A program made the position numbers and the translations under genes. From the NCBI RefSeq assembly GCF_001945395.1, contig NZ_MSXV01000051.1:1-45095 (forward strand): DNA of 45,095 nt. Direction: 5' to 3'. Position 1 is the stretch's first letter. Each line of letters begins with the position of its first letter. The stretch is from Pseudomonas sp. PA15(2017). GTDB lineage: Bacteria > Pseudomonadota > Gammaproteobacteria > Pseudomonadales > Pseudomonadaceae. Of the stretch, positions 27,216 through 34,669 are shown piece by piece. Below the pieces are notes generated by a model, which was not told the DNA's origin, did not search any database, and saw only the letters and a program-made list of their open reading frames with translations.

Positions 27216-28148
27216 ATGAGTGACCAACCGTTGCAGGCAACACCTGAAATTTTCGACGCACGAGCGGCCGAGCTGTTTCCTCCGGGCGCTGTCGTGCAGC
27301 GACTGGCCAGTGGTGCAACCTGGGGCGAAGGGCCGGTATGGATCGAGGACCAGGCCGCCCTGCTGTGGAGCGACATACCCAATGACCGCATATTGCGCTG
27401 GAACGAGGAGCAGGGGCTCAGCGTGTGGCGAACGGGTGCCGAGTTCTGCAATGGCCATACGCTGGATCTGGATGGCTCGTTGCTGCACTGCTCCCACGGG
27501 CTCAGGGCGATTCTGCGTACTCGCCTCGGCAACGGGCGTTCGCAGCCGCTGGCCGACGACGAACTGGTGGTCAGCCACTATCAGGGGCGACGTCTGAATT
27601 CGCCCAACGATATCGTGGTCAAGGGTGACGGTTCCTTGTGGTTCACCGATCCACCTTACGGCATTCTTTCTGATCGAGAAGGGTACAGGGCCGAGCCCGA
27701 GCAGCGGCACAACCATGTATTTCGTTTCGATCCGGTCATCGGTGCGCTGGAGATCGCCAGCGACCTGCTGGAAGAGCCCAACGGCCTGGCATTCTCACCG
27801 GATGAGCGGGTGCTCTACGTTTCCGATACCTCGGCGGCACGGCGTGCGAATGGCAATCATCAGGTCATCGCCTTCGATGTGCTGGGCGGACGGGTGCTGG
27901 CCAATCCCAGAGTCTTCGCGGTGATCGAGCCTGGGCTGCCGGACGGCTTTCGTGTCGATGCCCGCGGTTGGCTGTTCATCAGCAGTGCCGATGGGGTACA
28001 GGTCTATCATCCGGATGGAACCCGGCTGGCGCACGTTCCTGTTCCCGAGAAGGTCGGCAACCTGACGTTCGGTGGTGCGAATGGTCGCTACCTGTTCATC
28101 GTCGCCAGCACCTCGCTGTATCGCCTGGAAGTACGGCCGGCGTTGTAA
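27216..28148 (+). CDS. SMP-30/gluconolactonase-family lactonase
   Basis: A 310-residue six-bladed beta-propeller of the SMP-30/Gnl family, which hydrolyses sugar lactones with a single divalent metal. The metal ligands can be placed: E38 (WGEGPVW), N131 (NSPNDI), N189 (EEPNGLAFSPDE) and D204 (LYVSDTS). There is no signal peptide, so it is cytoplasmic. AGGAG precedes ATG 27216. It is last in the operon with the GntP permease and the b561-like protein, 37 bp after the permease stop. A convergent LysR gene ends 52 bp further on. Confidence 0.92.
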   Translation: MSDQPLQATPEIFDARAAELFPPGAVVQRLASGATWGEGPVWIEDQAALLWSDIPNDRILRWNEEQGLSVWRTGAEFCNGHTLDLDGSLLHCSHGLRAILRTRLGNGRSQPLADDELVVSHYQGRRLNSPNDIVVKGDGSLWFTDPPYGILSDREGYRAEPEQRHNHVFRFDPVIGALEIASDLLEEPNGLAFSPDERVLYVSDTSAARRANGNHQVIAFDVLGGRVLANPRVFAVIEPGLPDGFRVDARGWLFISSADGVQVYHPDGTRLAHVPVPEKVGNLTFGGANGRYLFIVASTSLYRLEVRPAL

Positions 28149-28200
28149 CTTGGAGGGTTCGGTCCGCGTAGCCTCGGTGGGCCGACCCTTCCGGGGCGTT

Positions 28201-29139
28201 CTAGTCCGCAGCGTGTTCTTCCTTCACCGCGTCGATGAACGCCTGCATGGCCGACGACTGGATGCGGTGGCGGCGGGTGATCAGGCCATAGGGCGGCAGG
28301 CGTGGCTCGAAGGTGATCGGCAGGATCTTGAGCAGGTGCTTGCCGGGGTAGTCGTTGATCACCGACACCGGGGTCACGCCGATCATGTCGGTCTGCTGCA
28401 ACAGCGACAGCAGGGTCATGATCGAGGTGGTTTCGACGATGCTGCTGGGAATGTCGACCCGTGCGTTGTGAAACGCCTGGTTGATGATGGTGCGCATCGG
28501 GCTGGGGTGCTGCTGCAGCACCCAGGTCAGGTCCTGCAGCTCGTGCCAGGTCAGCTTGCTGGCGCCGGCCATGGGGTGCTGGGCGCCGGCCACCACGCAC
28601 AGGGTTTCCTCGCCGAGGCTGTCGAACAGCAGGTCATCGGTGCGCGCGCCATCGGGAATCCGCCCCAGCACCACGTCCAGTTGGTCCTGCTGCAGGGCCT
28701 GCACCAGCACGTCGCTGGTGTCGACCTGGATGCTCATCGACAGCCGCGGGTGGCTCTGCTTGAGGGTGGCGATGGTGCGCGTCAGCAGGCCCGAGGCCAG
28801 GGCCGGAATGGCGCCGATGGTGACCCGACCGAGGTTGCCCGATTCCAGCGCGGCGAATTCCTCGCGCATGCCCGACAGCTCGGCGAAGATCATCTTGGCG
28901 TAGTAGATCGCCGTTTCACCGAACGCCGTGGCACGCATGCCGCGCGGCAGGCGCTCGAACAGCTCGACGCCAAGCAGGCTTTCCGCTTCGTGGAGCATCT
29001 TGGTCGCCGCCGGCTGGGTCATGCCGATCTCCTCGGCGGCCCGGCGCAGCGAGCCGAACTCCTGCAGGGCCAGCATCAGGCGCAACTGCCGCAAGCGCAG
29101 GCGGCTGTGGATGATGCTGGCGTCAGGAATGCGGGACAT
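28201..29139 (-). CDS. LysR-family regulator, end of the tct operon
   Basis: A 312-residue LysR regulator. The helix-turn-helix lies near residues 14-72 (LRQLRLMLALQEFGSLRRAA, MTQPAATKMLHEAESLLGVE). The effector domain begins at RVTIGAIPALASGLL near 105. It resembles the GbpR/PcaQ-type LysR proteins that control sugar-acid or aromatic-acid genes. Start 29139 (MSRIPDASIIHS) gives the normal LysR length; the open frame to 29307 would overlap tctA. No strong ribosome binding site is seen. It follows tctA by 112 bp on the same strand and probably controls tctCBA and the divergent pdxA-TRAP operon through the boxes at 32463-32513. Confidence 0.9.
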   Translation of the reverse strand: MSRIPDASIIHSRLRLRQLRLMLALQEFGSLRRAAEEIGMTQPAATKMLHEAESLLGVELFERLPRGMRATAFGETAIYYAKMIFAELSGMREEFAALESGNLGRVTIGAIPALASGLLTRTIATLKQSHPRLSMSIQVDTSDVLVQALQQDQLDVVLGRIPDGARTDDLLFDSLGEETLCVVAGAQHPMAGASKLTWHELQDLTWVLQQHPSPMRTIINQAFHNARVDIPSSIVETTSIMTLLSLLQQTDMIGVTPVSVINDYPGKHLLKILPITFEPRLPPYGLITRRHRIQSSAMQAFIDAVKEEHAAD

Positions 29140-29251
29140 GGCGCGGCTCGTGGCAGGGGAATCGGCCAAGGGTGACAAGAAATCGCGGCGCTCGCCAGTC
29201 AGCAGCGAGCGCCCCGTGGCCGTGGCCAGGAACAGCCCGGCCTGCTGGCGA

Positions 29252-30772
29252 TTACGAGACATGACGGGCCTGCCCCTGGCGTGCGCCGAACAGCGCCTTG
29301 AGGCCACGGGCCAGCAGCGGCCAGAACAGCATCAGCAGCGCGGCGGTGGTCAGGCTGCCGACCAGTGGGTTGGACCAGAAGATCGACAGCTGGCCGTCGG
29401 AGAACAGCATCGACTGGCGGAACGCATCCTCGGCCTTGTCGCCCAGCACCGCAGCGAGGATCAGCGGGGCGATGGGGTAGCCGAGCTTCTTGAACAGGTA
29501 ACCCAGGGCACCGAAGATCAGCATCAGGCCAACGTCGAACATCGAGTTGTGCACCGAATAGGCGCCGATCGAGCAGACCATGATGATGATCGGCGCGATG
29601 ATCGAGAACGGAATGCGCAGGACCGAGGCGAACAGCGGCACGGTGGCCAGCACCACGATCAGGCTCACCACGTTGCCCAGGTACATGCTGGCGATCAGGC
29701 CCCAGACGAAGTCGTGCTGCTCGACGAACAGCGTCGGCCCCGGGTGCAGGCCCCAGATCATCAGGCCGCCGAGCATCACTGCGGCGGTCGCCGAGCCGGG
29801 GATGCCGAGGGTCAGCATCGGTAGCAGGGCGCTGGTGCCGGCGCTGTGGTCGGCGGTTTCCGGGGCGATCACGCCTTCCACTTCGCCCTTGCCGAAGTTG
29901 TCGCGGTTCTTCGAGAAGCGCCGCGCCAGGCTGTAGCTCATGAACGAGGCGGCAGTCGGCCCGCCGGGCGTCACCCCCATCCAGCAGCCTACCAGGGCGC
30001 TGCGCAGCCAGGTCAGCCAGTAGCGCGGCAGCCTGGCCCAGGTACGCAGGATGGTCATCGGTGTGATGCGTGCGCGTTCGCCACGAAACACCAGGCCTTC
30101 CTCGACGGTGCAGAGAATCTCGCCGATACCGAACAGGCCGATCACCGCCACCTCGAAGCTCAGGCCCGAGAGCAGCCAGGGCTGGTCGTAGGTCAGGCGC
30201 AGTTCGCCGGACACGGTGTCCATGCCGACGGCGGCCATGGCGAAGCCGATCATCATCGCCACCACGGTTTTCAGCGGCGGGTTCTTGCTCATGCCGATGA
30301 AGGTGCAGAACGCCAGCAGGTAGACGGCAAAGAACTCCGGTGAGCTGAATTCCATGGCGAACTCGGCGATGCGCGTCGACAGGAAGGTCAGCAGCAGCAC
30401 GCCGACCAGCGCACCGAGCAGCGCCGAGGTGAAGGCCGCGGTCAGCGCTTCGCCGGCCTGGCCGTTGCGGGCCATGGGGTAGCCGTCGAAGGTGGTCGCC
30501 ACCGACGAGGGTTCGCCGGGAATGTTGAACAGGATCGAGGTGATCGAGCCGCCGAACAGTGCGCCCCAGTACATGCACGAGAGCAGGATGATCGCCGACA
30601 CCGGTTCCATGGTGAAGGTCAGCGGCAGCAGCAGCGCCACGCCGTTGGGGGCGCCGAGGCCGGGCAGCACGCCGACGAGAATGCCGAGTAGCACGCCGAT
30701 GACCATCAGGCCGATGTGGTGCGGGGTCAGGATCAGCGCCATGCCCTGCATCAGGGAGTCGATTTCGCTCAT
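29252..30772 (-). CDS. tctA: Tripartite tricarboxylate transporter, large membrane subunit TctA
   Basis: A 506-residue permease with about twelve membrane helices. TctA signatures are present: GVLPGLGAPNGVALLLPLTF near residue 30, GALFGGSITSILFNIPGEPS near 60-80, GVTPGGPTAASFMSYSLARR near 262 and HSAGTSALLPMLTLGIPGSA near 305. It imports carboxylates using the TctC receptor. The start is ATG 30772, which overlaps the tctB stop (ATGA at 30769-30772); the long open frame back to 31345 is tctB read in the wrong frame. The substrate is set by TctC and is unknown. Confidence 0.96.
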   Translation of the reverse strand: MSEIDSLMQGMALILTPHHIGLMVIGVLLGILVGVLPGLGAPNGVALLLPLTFTMEPVSAIILLSCMYWGALFGGSITSILFNIPGEPSSVATTFDGYPMARNGQAGEALTAAFTSALLGALVGVLLLTFLSTRIAEFAMEFSSPEFFAVYLLAFCTFIGMSKNPPLKTVVAMMIGFAMAAVGMDTVSGELRLTYDQPWLLSGLSFEVAVIGLFGIGEILCTVEEGLVFRGERARITPMTILRTWARLPRYWLTWLRSALVGCWMGVTPGGPTAASFMSYSLARRFSKNRDNFGKGEVEGVIAPETADHSAGTSALLPMLTLGIPGSATAAVMLGGLMIWGLHPGPTLFVEQHDFVWGLIASMYLGNVVSLIVVLATVPLFASVLRIPFSIIAPIIIMVCSIGAYSVHNSMFDVGLMLIFGALGYLFKKLGYPIAPLILAAVLGDKAEDAFRQSMLFSDGQLSIFWSNPLVGSLTTAALLMLFWPLLARGLKALFGARQGQARHVS

Positions 30773-31299
30773 CGCAATGCCCCTCCGGCAACGGCCACCA
30801 GGTCGCCGAGCACGCCGCTGTCCAGTGGCACCTTGAACCACAGCGCGAAGATCAGGTAACTGGCCAGTGCCGCCCCGCAGGAAAACGCTGCCACGGTGAC
30901 AATGCCGTAGGGTTTGCTGCGCTGGCGATCGCGCCACATGAACCAGGCGATGAACACCGCCGAGGCCAGGTAGATGCCGGTGAAGGGCATGGCGATCACG
31001 TACAGGGCGATCGGCACGAACACCGCCAGCACCTGGCCGAACGCCTGGCGGCTGACGAACGCGGCGCTCATCGCCGGCGTGCGCAAAAGGGCCAGGATCA
31101 GGTTGCCGACGCTGGCGGCGCTCATCAGCAGACCGATGTAGAAGGGGAAGTAACCGGCTTGCGGGCCGGCGTCGCCCCAGCCGATGCCGATCTCGATGGC
31201 GCCGAACATGACGATGCCGCCCAGGGCAGCGGTGAACGATGCCAAGCCGATCTCCACCCAGCGGGTGGCGACCAGCGGCGTATCCGTGGTGTTGGACAT
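30769..31299 (-). CDS. tctB: Tripartite tricarboxylate transporter, small membrane subunit TctB
   Basis: A 176-residue protein with four predicted membrane helices (about 18-38, 48-68, 85-115 and 132-160). AGPQAGYFPFYIGLLMSAAS near residue 43 is the TctB signature. It pairs with TctA. AGGAG nine bases before ATG 31299. It lies between tctC (69-bp gap) and tctA (4-base overlap). Confidence 0.94.
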   Translation of the reverse strand: MSNTTDTPLVATRWVEIGLASFTAALGGIVMFGAIEIGIGWGDAGPQAGYFPFYIGLLMSAASVGNLILALLRTPAMSAAFVSRQAFGQVLAVFVPIALYVIAMPFTGIYLASAVFIAWFMWRDRQRSKPYGIVTVAAFSCGAALASYLIFALWFKVPLDSGVLGDLVAVAGGALR

Positions 31300-31368
31300 G
31301 GGTATTTTCTCCTGAGTGCAGGGCTGTCCGACGGCCGCATGGCACGCCGGACCCGATCAGCGCGTGGG

Positions 31369-32373
31369 CTACTCGCGCAGCCAGCCGGCCTGCTTGAACA
31401 CAGGTGTCACGCGCTCACGATCCTTCTCGATGTAGCTCACCAGCTCATCACCGGAAAGGAAGGTCGGCGCCAGGGCCGAGCGCTCCACGTAGGCCTTGAA
31501 CTCCGGCGTCTGGCTGACCTTGCGCATCAGCTCGACGTAGAACGCGCGCTGCTCGTCGCTGACGCCACCAGGCAGGAACACGGTGCGCGGGAAACGGTAC
31601 TGGTCGATGCCCAGGCCCTGCTCCTTGCAGGTCGGCACGTCGGCCCAGGACTGGGCCTCGGTGACTTTCCGGGTGTAGCCCATGCGCGACTCGCTGAATA
31701 CGCACAGCGGCACCACCTGGCCACCGCGCCACTGGCTGACGCTTTCGGCCGGGTTGTTGAAGTTGGCGGCGATGTGCTTGCCGGCCAGTTGCGTGGACGC
31801 CTCGCTGCCGCTCTTGAAGGGGATGTAGGTGATCTTCGCGCCTGCCTGCTGACCGAGCAGCAGCGACAGGGTCTGGTCGACGTCCTTGGACTGGCTGCCA
31901 CCGATGCGCATCTTGGTGGTGTTCTTGGCCAGGTCGGCCTTGAACGCGGCGGCATCCTTCCAGGGCGAACCCTGGTAGGTCCAGAGAATGAAGTCATCCT
32001 CGGCCACCGCCGCGACCGGCGTCAGGTCCGTCCACTGGTAACCCAGCTTGGCCACCAGTGGCAGCAGATAGATGTTATTGGTGCCGATCACCAGCTTGTT
32101 GGCATCGCCTTCGGCGAGCTTCATCTCCAGGAAGGCTTCGGCACCGTTGCCGCCACCCTTGTTGAGCACCACGGTGTTGACGTCGAGCAGCTTGTGCTGG
32201 GTGATCGCCGACTGGATCACCCGGCCGAGCTGGTCGGTGCCGCCACCGGGGCCGCCGGCCACCACGATCTCCACGTTCTTTTCGGGTTTCCAGTCCGCTA
32301 CCGCAGCCAGGGGCGCAGCGCAGAGCAGTGCGGTAAGCAGGGCCGGAAAATGACGCGTACGGGGGCTGTACAT
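31369..32373 (-). CDS. tctC: Tripartite tricarboxylate transporter substrate-binding protein TctC (Bug family)
   Basis: A 334-residue periplasmic receptor of the Bug family. The signal peptide ends LAAVADW (cleavage after AVA near residue 26). The mature protein starts WKPEKNVEIVVAGGPGGGTD, the loop that grips the ligand carboxylate. Further family blocks are VLNKGGGNGAEAFLEM and KITYIPFKSGSEASTQLAGK. It is first in tctCBA-lysR and expected to be the most abundant product. GAGGTAGCCCC before ATG 32373 is the same leader string as before 308 and, nearly, 32629. It diverges from the pdxA-TRAP operon across 255 bp. Ligand unknown; Bug proteins bind citrate, dicarboxylates, aromatic acids and others. 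Confidence 0.95.
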   Translation of the reverse strand: MYSPRTRHFPALLTALLCAAPLAAVADWKPEKNVEIVVAGGPGGGTDQLGRVIQSAITQHKLLDVNTVVLNKGGGNGAEAFLEMKLAEGDANKLVIGTNNIYLLPLVAKLGYQWTDLTPVAAVAEDDFILWTYQGSPWKDAAAFKADLAKNTTKMRIGGSQSKDVDQTLSLLLGQQAGAKITYIPFKSGSEASTQLAGKHIAANFNNPAESVSQWRGGQVVPLCVFSESRMGYTRKVTEAQSWADVPTCKEQGLGIDQYRFPRTVFLPGGVSDEQRAFYVELMRKVSQTPEFKAYVERSALAPTFLSGDELVSYIEKDRERVTPVFKQAGWLRE

Positions 32374-32462
32374 GGGGCTACCTCATTGTTGTCGTTCTTG
32401 TGGGTTGCCTGGAGTGTGCGAAGGGTGTCGATAAGCGTCCACTCAAAAGAACTGATACTCCG

Positions 32463-32477
32463 ATAGCCTCAGGTTAT
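32463..32477. promoter_or_regulatory. LysR-type box 1 between tctC and the pdxA operon
   Basis: ATAGCCTCAGGTTAT is nearly palindromic (ATAGCCT-C-AGGTTAT, one mismatch). It resembles the box at 32499-32513 in inverted orientation, 12 of 15 bases agreeing. Centre-to-centre distance is 36 bp. Confidence 0.55.
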
Positions 32478-32498
32478 GCCTGGCATCCGTGCGCAGTG

Positions 32499-32513
32499 AT
32501 AACTCCAGGCTAT
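32499..32513. promoter_or_regulatory. LysR-type box 2 between tctC and the pdxA operon
   Basis: ATAACTCCAGGCTAT is the second, inverted copy. The pair lies centrally in the 255-bp divergent gap (32374-32628), where a LysR tetramer would control both directions. The rest of the gap shows no other clear element. Confidence 0.5.
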
Positions 32514-32628
32514 GTCCGTATGAGAAGCTTTGATTAGACGGTTATCGTTGGCCGGGCAGATAGTTTGCTCAGCCGGCTGACCGCTCGTCGCTCGGTACTA
32601 CAAGAACAACATTGCAGAGGTAGTCCCC

Positions 32629-32997
32629 ATGGCTCAGGCTCAACCTGGCGCCCTGCCGGTGCACGCTTCCCTGAATCAGGCCCTGACAGGCAGACCCTGC
32701 GGCGCACACCGACGTATCGTCTTCGCCGTCATCGTTTTTGGGGCGATCATCCTGCTCGCTCTTGGCGCAGTGGCTGGCACCCCGCCCAGCGTGCAGGCGC
32801 TGATGCTTTGCAGCCTGCCTCTGGCTGCCGCGTGGTGGCAGTTCTCTCCTTCTTTCAGCAACGGTGGCTGCCAACCCATAGCCACCGGGTCATTGCCTGC
32901 GCAGCAGGTGGCCCGTTTCTACCGTAACGCACGGCGCACCGTGCCCGATGTCGTTCGCATCCCGGACGCAGCTTCTGACCTGAGGACAACCGCATGA
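32629..32997 (+). CDS. Small putative membrane protein before the PdxA-type gene
   Basis: A 122-codon ORF not recognised as any family. GAGGTAGTCCCC precedes ATG 32629, almost the same leader string as for tctC. The peptide has a polar N-terminus (1-28), one strong hydrophobic segment near 30-50 (RRIVFAVIVFGAIILLALGA), a weaker one near 55-70 and a basic C-terminal part. Its TGA overlaps the next ATG (ATGA at 32994-32997), which argues for a real translated gene. It might be an accessory of the transport system, but nothing in the sequence shows this. Confidence 0.55.
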   Translation: MAQAQPGALPVHASLNQALTGRPCGAHRRIVFAVIVFGAIILLALGAVAGTPPSVQALMLCSLPLAAAWWQFSPSFSNGGCQPIATGSLPAQQVARFYRNARRTVPDVVRIPDAASDLRTTA

Positions 32998-34010
32998 GCA
33001 ACTCGACGCTTCCCCGCCTGGCCATGGTGCTGGGTGATCCCGCCGGCATCGGCCCCGAGCTGATCGCTCGCCTGCTCGCCGAGCCACAGGTCCGCGGCAA
33101 GGCCCAGGTGCTGCTGATCGCCGACGAAGCCGAGGTGCGCCGCGGCATGGACATCGCCGGTCAGTCGTTCCCGTACCGCGTGATCGACTCGACCGACAAT
33201 CTGAGTTTCGCTGACGACACACCGCTGCTACTGCCGTTTCGCGGCCGCGCCGAGGGCGATTTCCCGCGCAGCGAAGCCAGCGTGATCGGCGGCCAGTACT
33301 GCCTCGACACCCTCGAGCAGGCCCTGCGCCTGACCGCCGACGGTACGACCGACGCCATTCTGTTCGGCCCGCTGAACAAGACTTCGCTGCACATGGCCGG
33401 CATGGGCCACAGCGACGAGCTGCACTGGTTCGCCGAATACCTGGGTTTCGATGGTCCGTTCTGCGAATTCAACGTGCTCGACAACCTGTGGACCTCGCGG
33501 GTGACCTCCCACGTGGCATTGGCCGACGTGCCGGGCATGCTCAGTCAGGATCGAGTGATCGAGGCGATCCGCCTGATCGACACCGCACTCAAACGCAATG
33601 GCCTGGAAAAGCCGCGCATCGGCGTCTGCGGCCTCAATCCGCACAACGGCGACAACGGCAGTTTCGGGCGCGAGGAACTGGACATCATCGGCCCTGCAGT
33701 GGAGCGCGCCCGTGGGCAGGGAATCGACGCCATCGGCCCGTATCCGGGCGACACCATCTTTCTCAAGGTGCAGGGCGACAGCCAGGCCTTCGACGCGGTG
33801 GTGACCATGTACCACGACCAGGGCCAGATCGCCATCAAGCTGATGGGCTTCTCCCGCGGCGTGACGGTGCAGGGCGGCCTGCCGATCCCGATCACCACGC
33901 CGGCCCACGGCACCGCCTTCGACATCGCCGGGCAGGGCAGGGCCAACGTTGGCGCGACCCGTCAGGCCTTCGAGATCGCCTGCCGCATGGGCAGCCGGCA
34001 ACGGAGCTGA
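32994..34010 (+). CDS. pdxA2: PdxA-family dehydrogenase (PdxA2-type)
   Basis: A 338-residue NAD-dependent, metal-dependent dehydrogenase/decarboxylase of the 4-hydroxythreonine-4-phosphate dehydrogenase family. Metal histidines are H173 (TSHVALADVP), H217 (GLNPHNGDNG) and H274 (MYHDQGQ), and MVLGDPAGIGPE opens the protein. Its place in a transport and lactonase operon, away from pyridoxine genes, points to a catabolic paralogue. Members of this group act on 4-phospho-D-threonate/erythronate or on cis-dihydrodiols of aromatic acids (TphB-like). No DUF1537 kinase, the usual partner for phospho-acid substrates, is in the window. GAGGA nine bases before the ATG gives it its own ribosome binding site despite the overlap. 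Confidence 0.88.
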   Translation: MSNSTLPRLAMVLGDPAGIGPELIARLLAEPQVRGKAQVLLIADEAEVRRGMDIAGQSFPYRVIDSTDNLSFADDTPLLLPFRGRAEGDFPRSEASVIGGQYCLDTLEQALRLTADGTTDAILFGPLNKTSLHMAGMGHSDELHWFAEYLGFDGPFCEFNVLDNLWTSRVTSHVALADVPGMLSQDRVIEAIRLIDTALKRNGLEKPRIGVCGLNPHNGDNGSFGREELDIIGPAVERARGQGIDAIGPYPGDTIFLKVQGDSQAFDAVVTMYHDQGQIAIKLMGFSRGVTVQGGLPIPITTPAHGTAFDIAGQGRANVGATRQAFEIACRMGSRQRS

Positions 34011-34052
34011 TCGCACCTTCTTGCCTAGAACAACAATAAAGAGGAGCCAGTC

Positions 34053-34154
34053 ATGGACGTTCACAACAGTTGGCGGCCCTTGCGGCCATCGATGGGCTGC
34101 CCCATGGGCGGCGTCAAGGGGTTGAAGGGGAGGGCACGGCCATGCGTCTGCTGA
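34053..34154 (+). CDS. Possible 33-residue leader ORF overlapping dctQ
   Basis: AAAGAGGAG seven bases before ATG 34053 is one of the best ribosome binding sites in the window. Yet the frame is only 33 codons (MDVHNSWRPLRPSMGCPMGG...) and ends at TGA 34152-34154, 13 bases inside dctQ. The dctQ start at 34142 has a weaker site. The arrangement suggests coupling or a regulatory leader, or a frameshift that detached an older N-terminus. Peptide function is not implied. Confidence 0.4.
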   Translation: MDVHNSWRPLRPSMGCPMGGVKGLKGRARPCVC

Positions 34155-34669
34155 CCTTGCTGCTGTCGCGGCTGTTCGAAAGCATCGTGGTGTTGTGCAT
34201 GGGCACCATGGTGATCCTGGTGTTCTGCAACGTGGTGCTGCGCTACGGCTTCAACTCGGGCATCGCGCTGTCCGACGAAGGCGCGCGCTACCTGTTCGTG
34301 TGGCTGACCTTCATCGGTGCGGTGGTCGCCCTGCGCGACAACGCCCACCTGGGCATCGACCTGCTCTACCGCCGCCTGCCGGCCCTCGGCCAGCGCATCT
34401 GCGCGGTGCTCGCCGAGTTGATGATGCTGTTCTGCTGCGGCCTGTTTCTGGTCGGCAGCTACAAGCAGACCGTGATCAACATGGACAACCTGTCGCCAGT
34501 GGCGGGGCTGCCGCTGGGCCTGATGTACGCCGCCGGCGTGGTGTGTAGCCTGGGCATGGCGGCAATCATGATCCAGCGCCTGTACCTGTTGTTGTTCCGC
34601 CATATCGACCCGGATCGGGTGATGCCGCAGAACCCTGAAGACGCGCCGATTTCCGAGGTGTCGAAATGA
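34142..34669 (+). CDS. TRAP transporter small membrane subunit (DctQ)
   Basis: A 175-residue DctQ protein with four membrane helices (about 10-32, 48-68, 90-112 and 130-150). NVVLRYGFNSGIALSDEGAR near residue 27 and YLFVWLTFIGAVVALRDNAH near 48 are the family signature. The start is ATG 34142 (MRLLTLLLSRLFES), which puts the first helix where DctQ proteins have it; an in-frame TTG at 34070 would add 24 unlikely residues. The stop overlaps dctM (ATGA at 34666-34669). Confidence 0.93.
   Translation: MRLLTLLLSRLFESIVVLCMGTMVILVFCNVVLRYGFNSGIALSDEGARYLFVWLTFIGAVVALRDNAHLGIDLLYRRLPALGQRICAVLAELMMLFCCGLFLVGSYKQTVINMDNLSPVAGLPLGLMYAAGVVCSLGMAAIMIQRLYLLLFRHIDPDRVMPQNPEDAPISEVSK

Noticed and set aside
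30773..31345. N-terminal extension of TctA back to 31345
   Set aside because: This is tctB read in another frame; the ATGA overlap at 30769-30772 gives the real start.
34070..34141. TTG start for dctQ at 34070
   Set aside because: It adds 24 polar residues before the first helix and lacks a ribosome binding site at the right distance; ATG 34142 fits the family.
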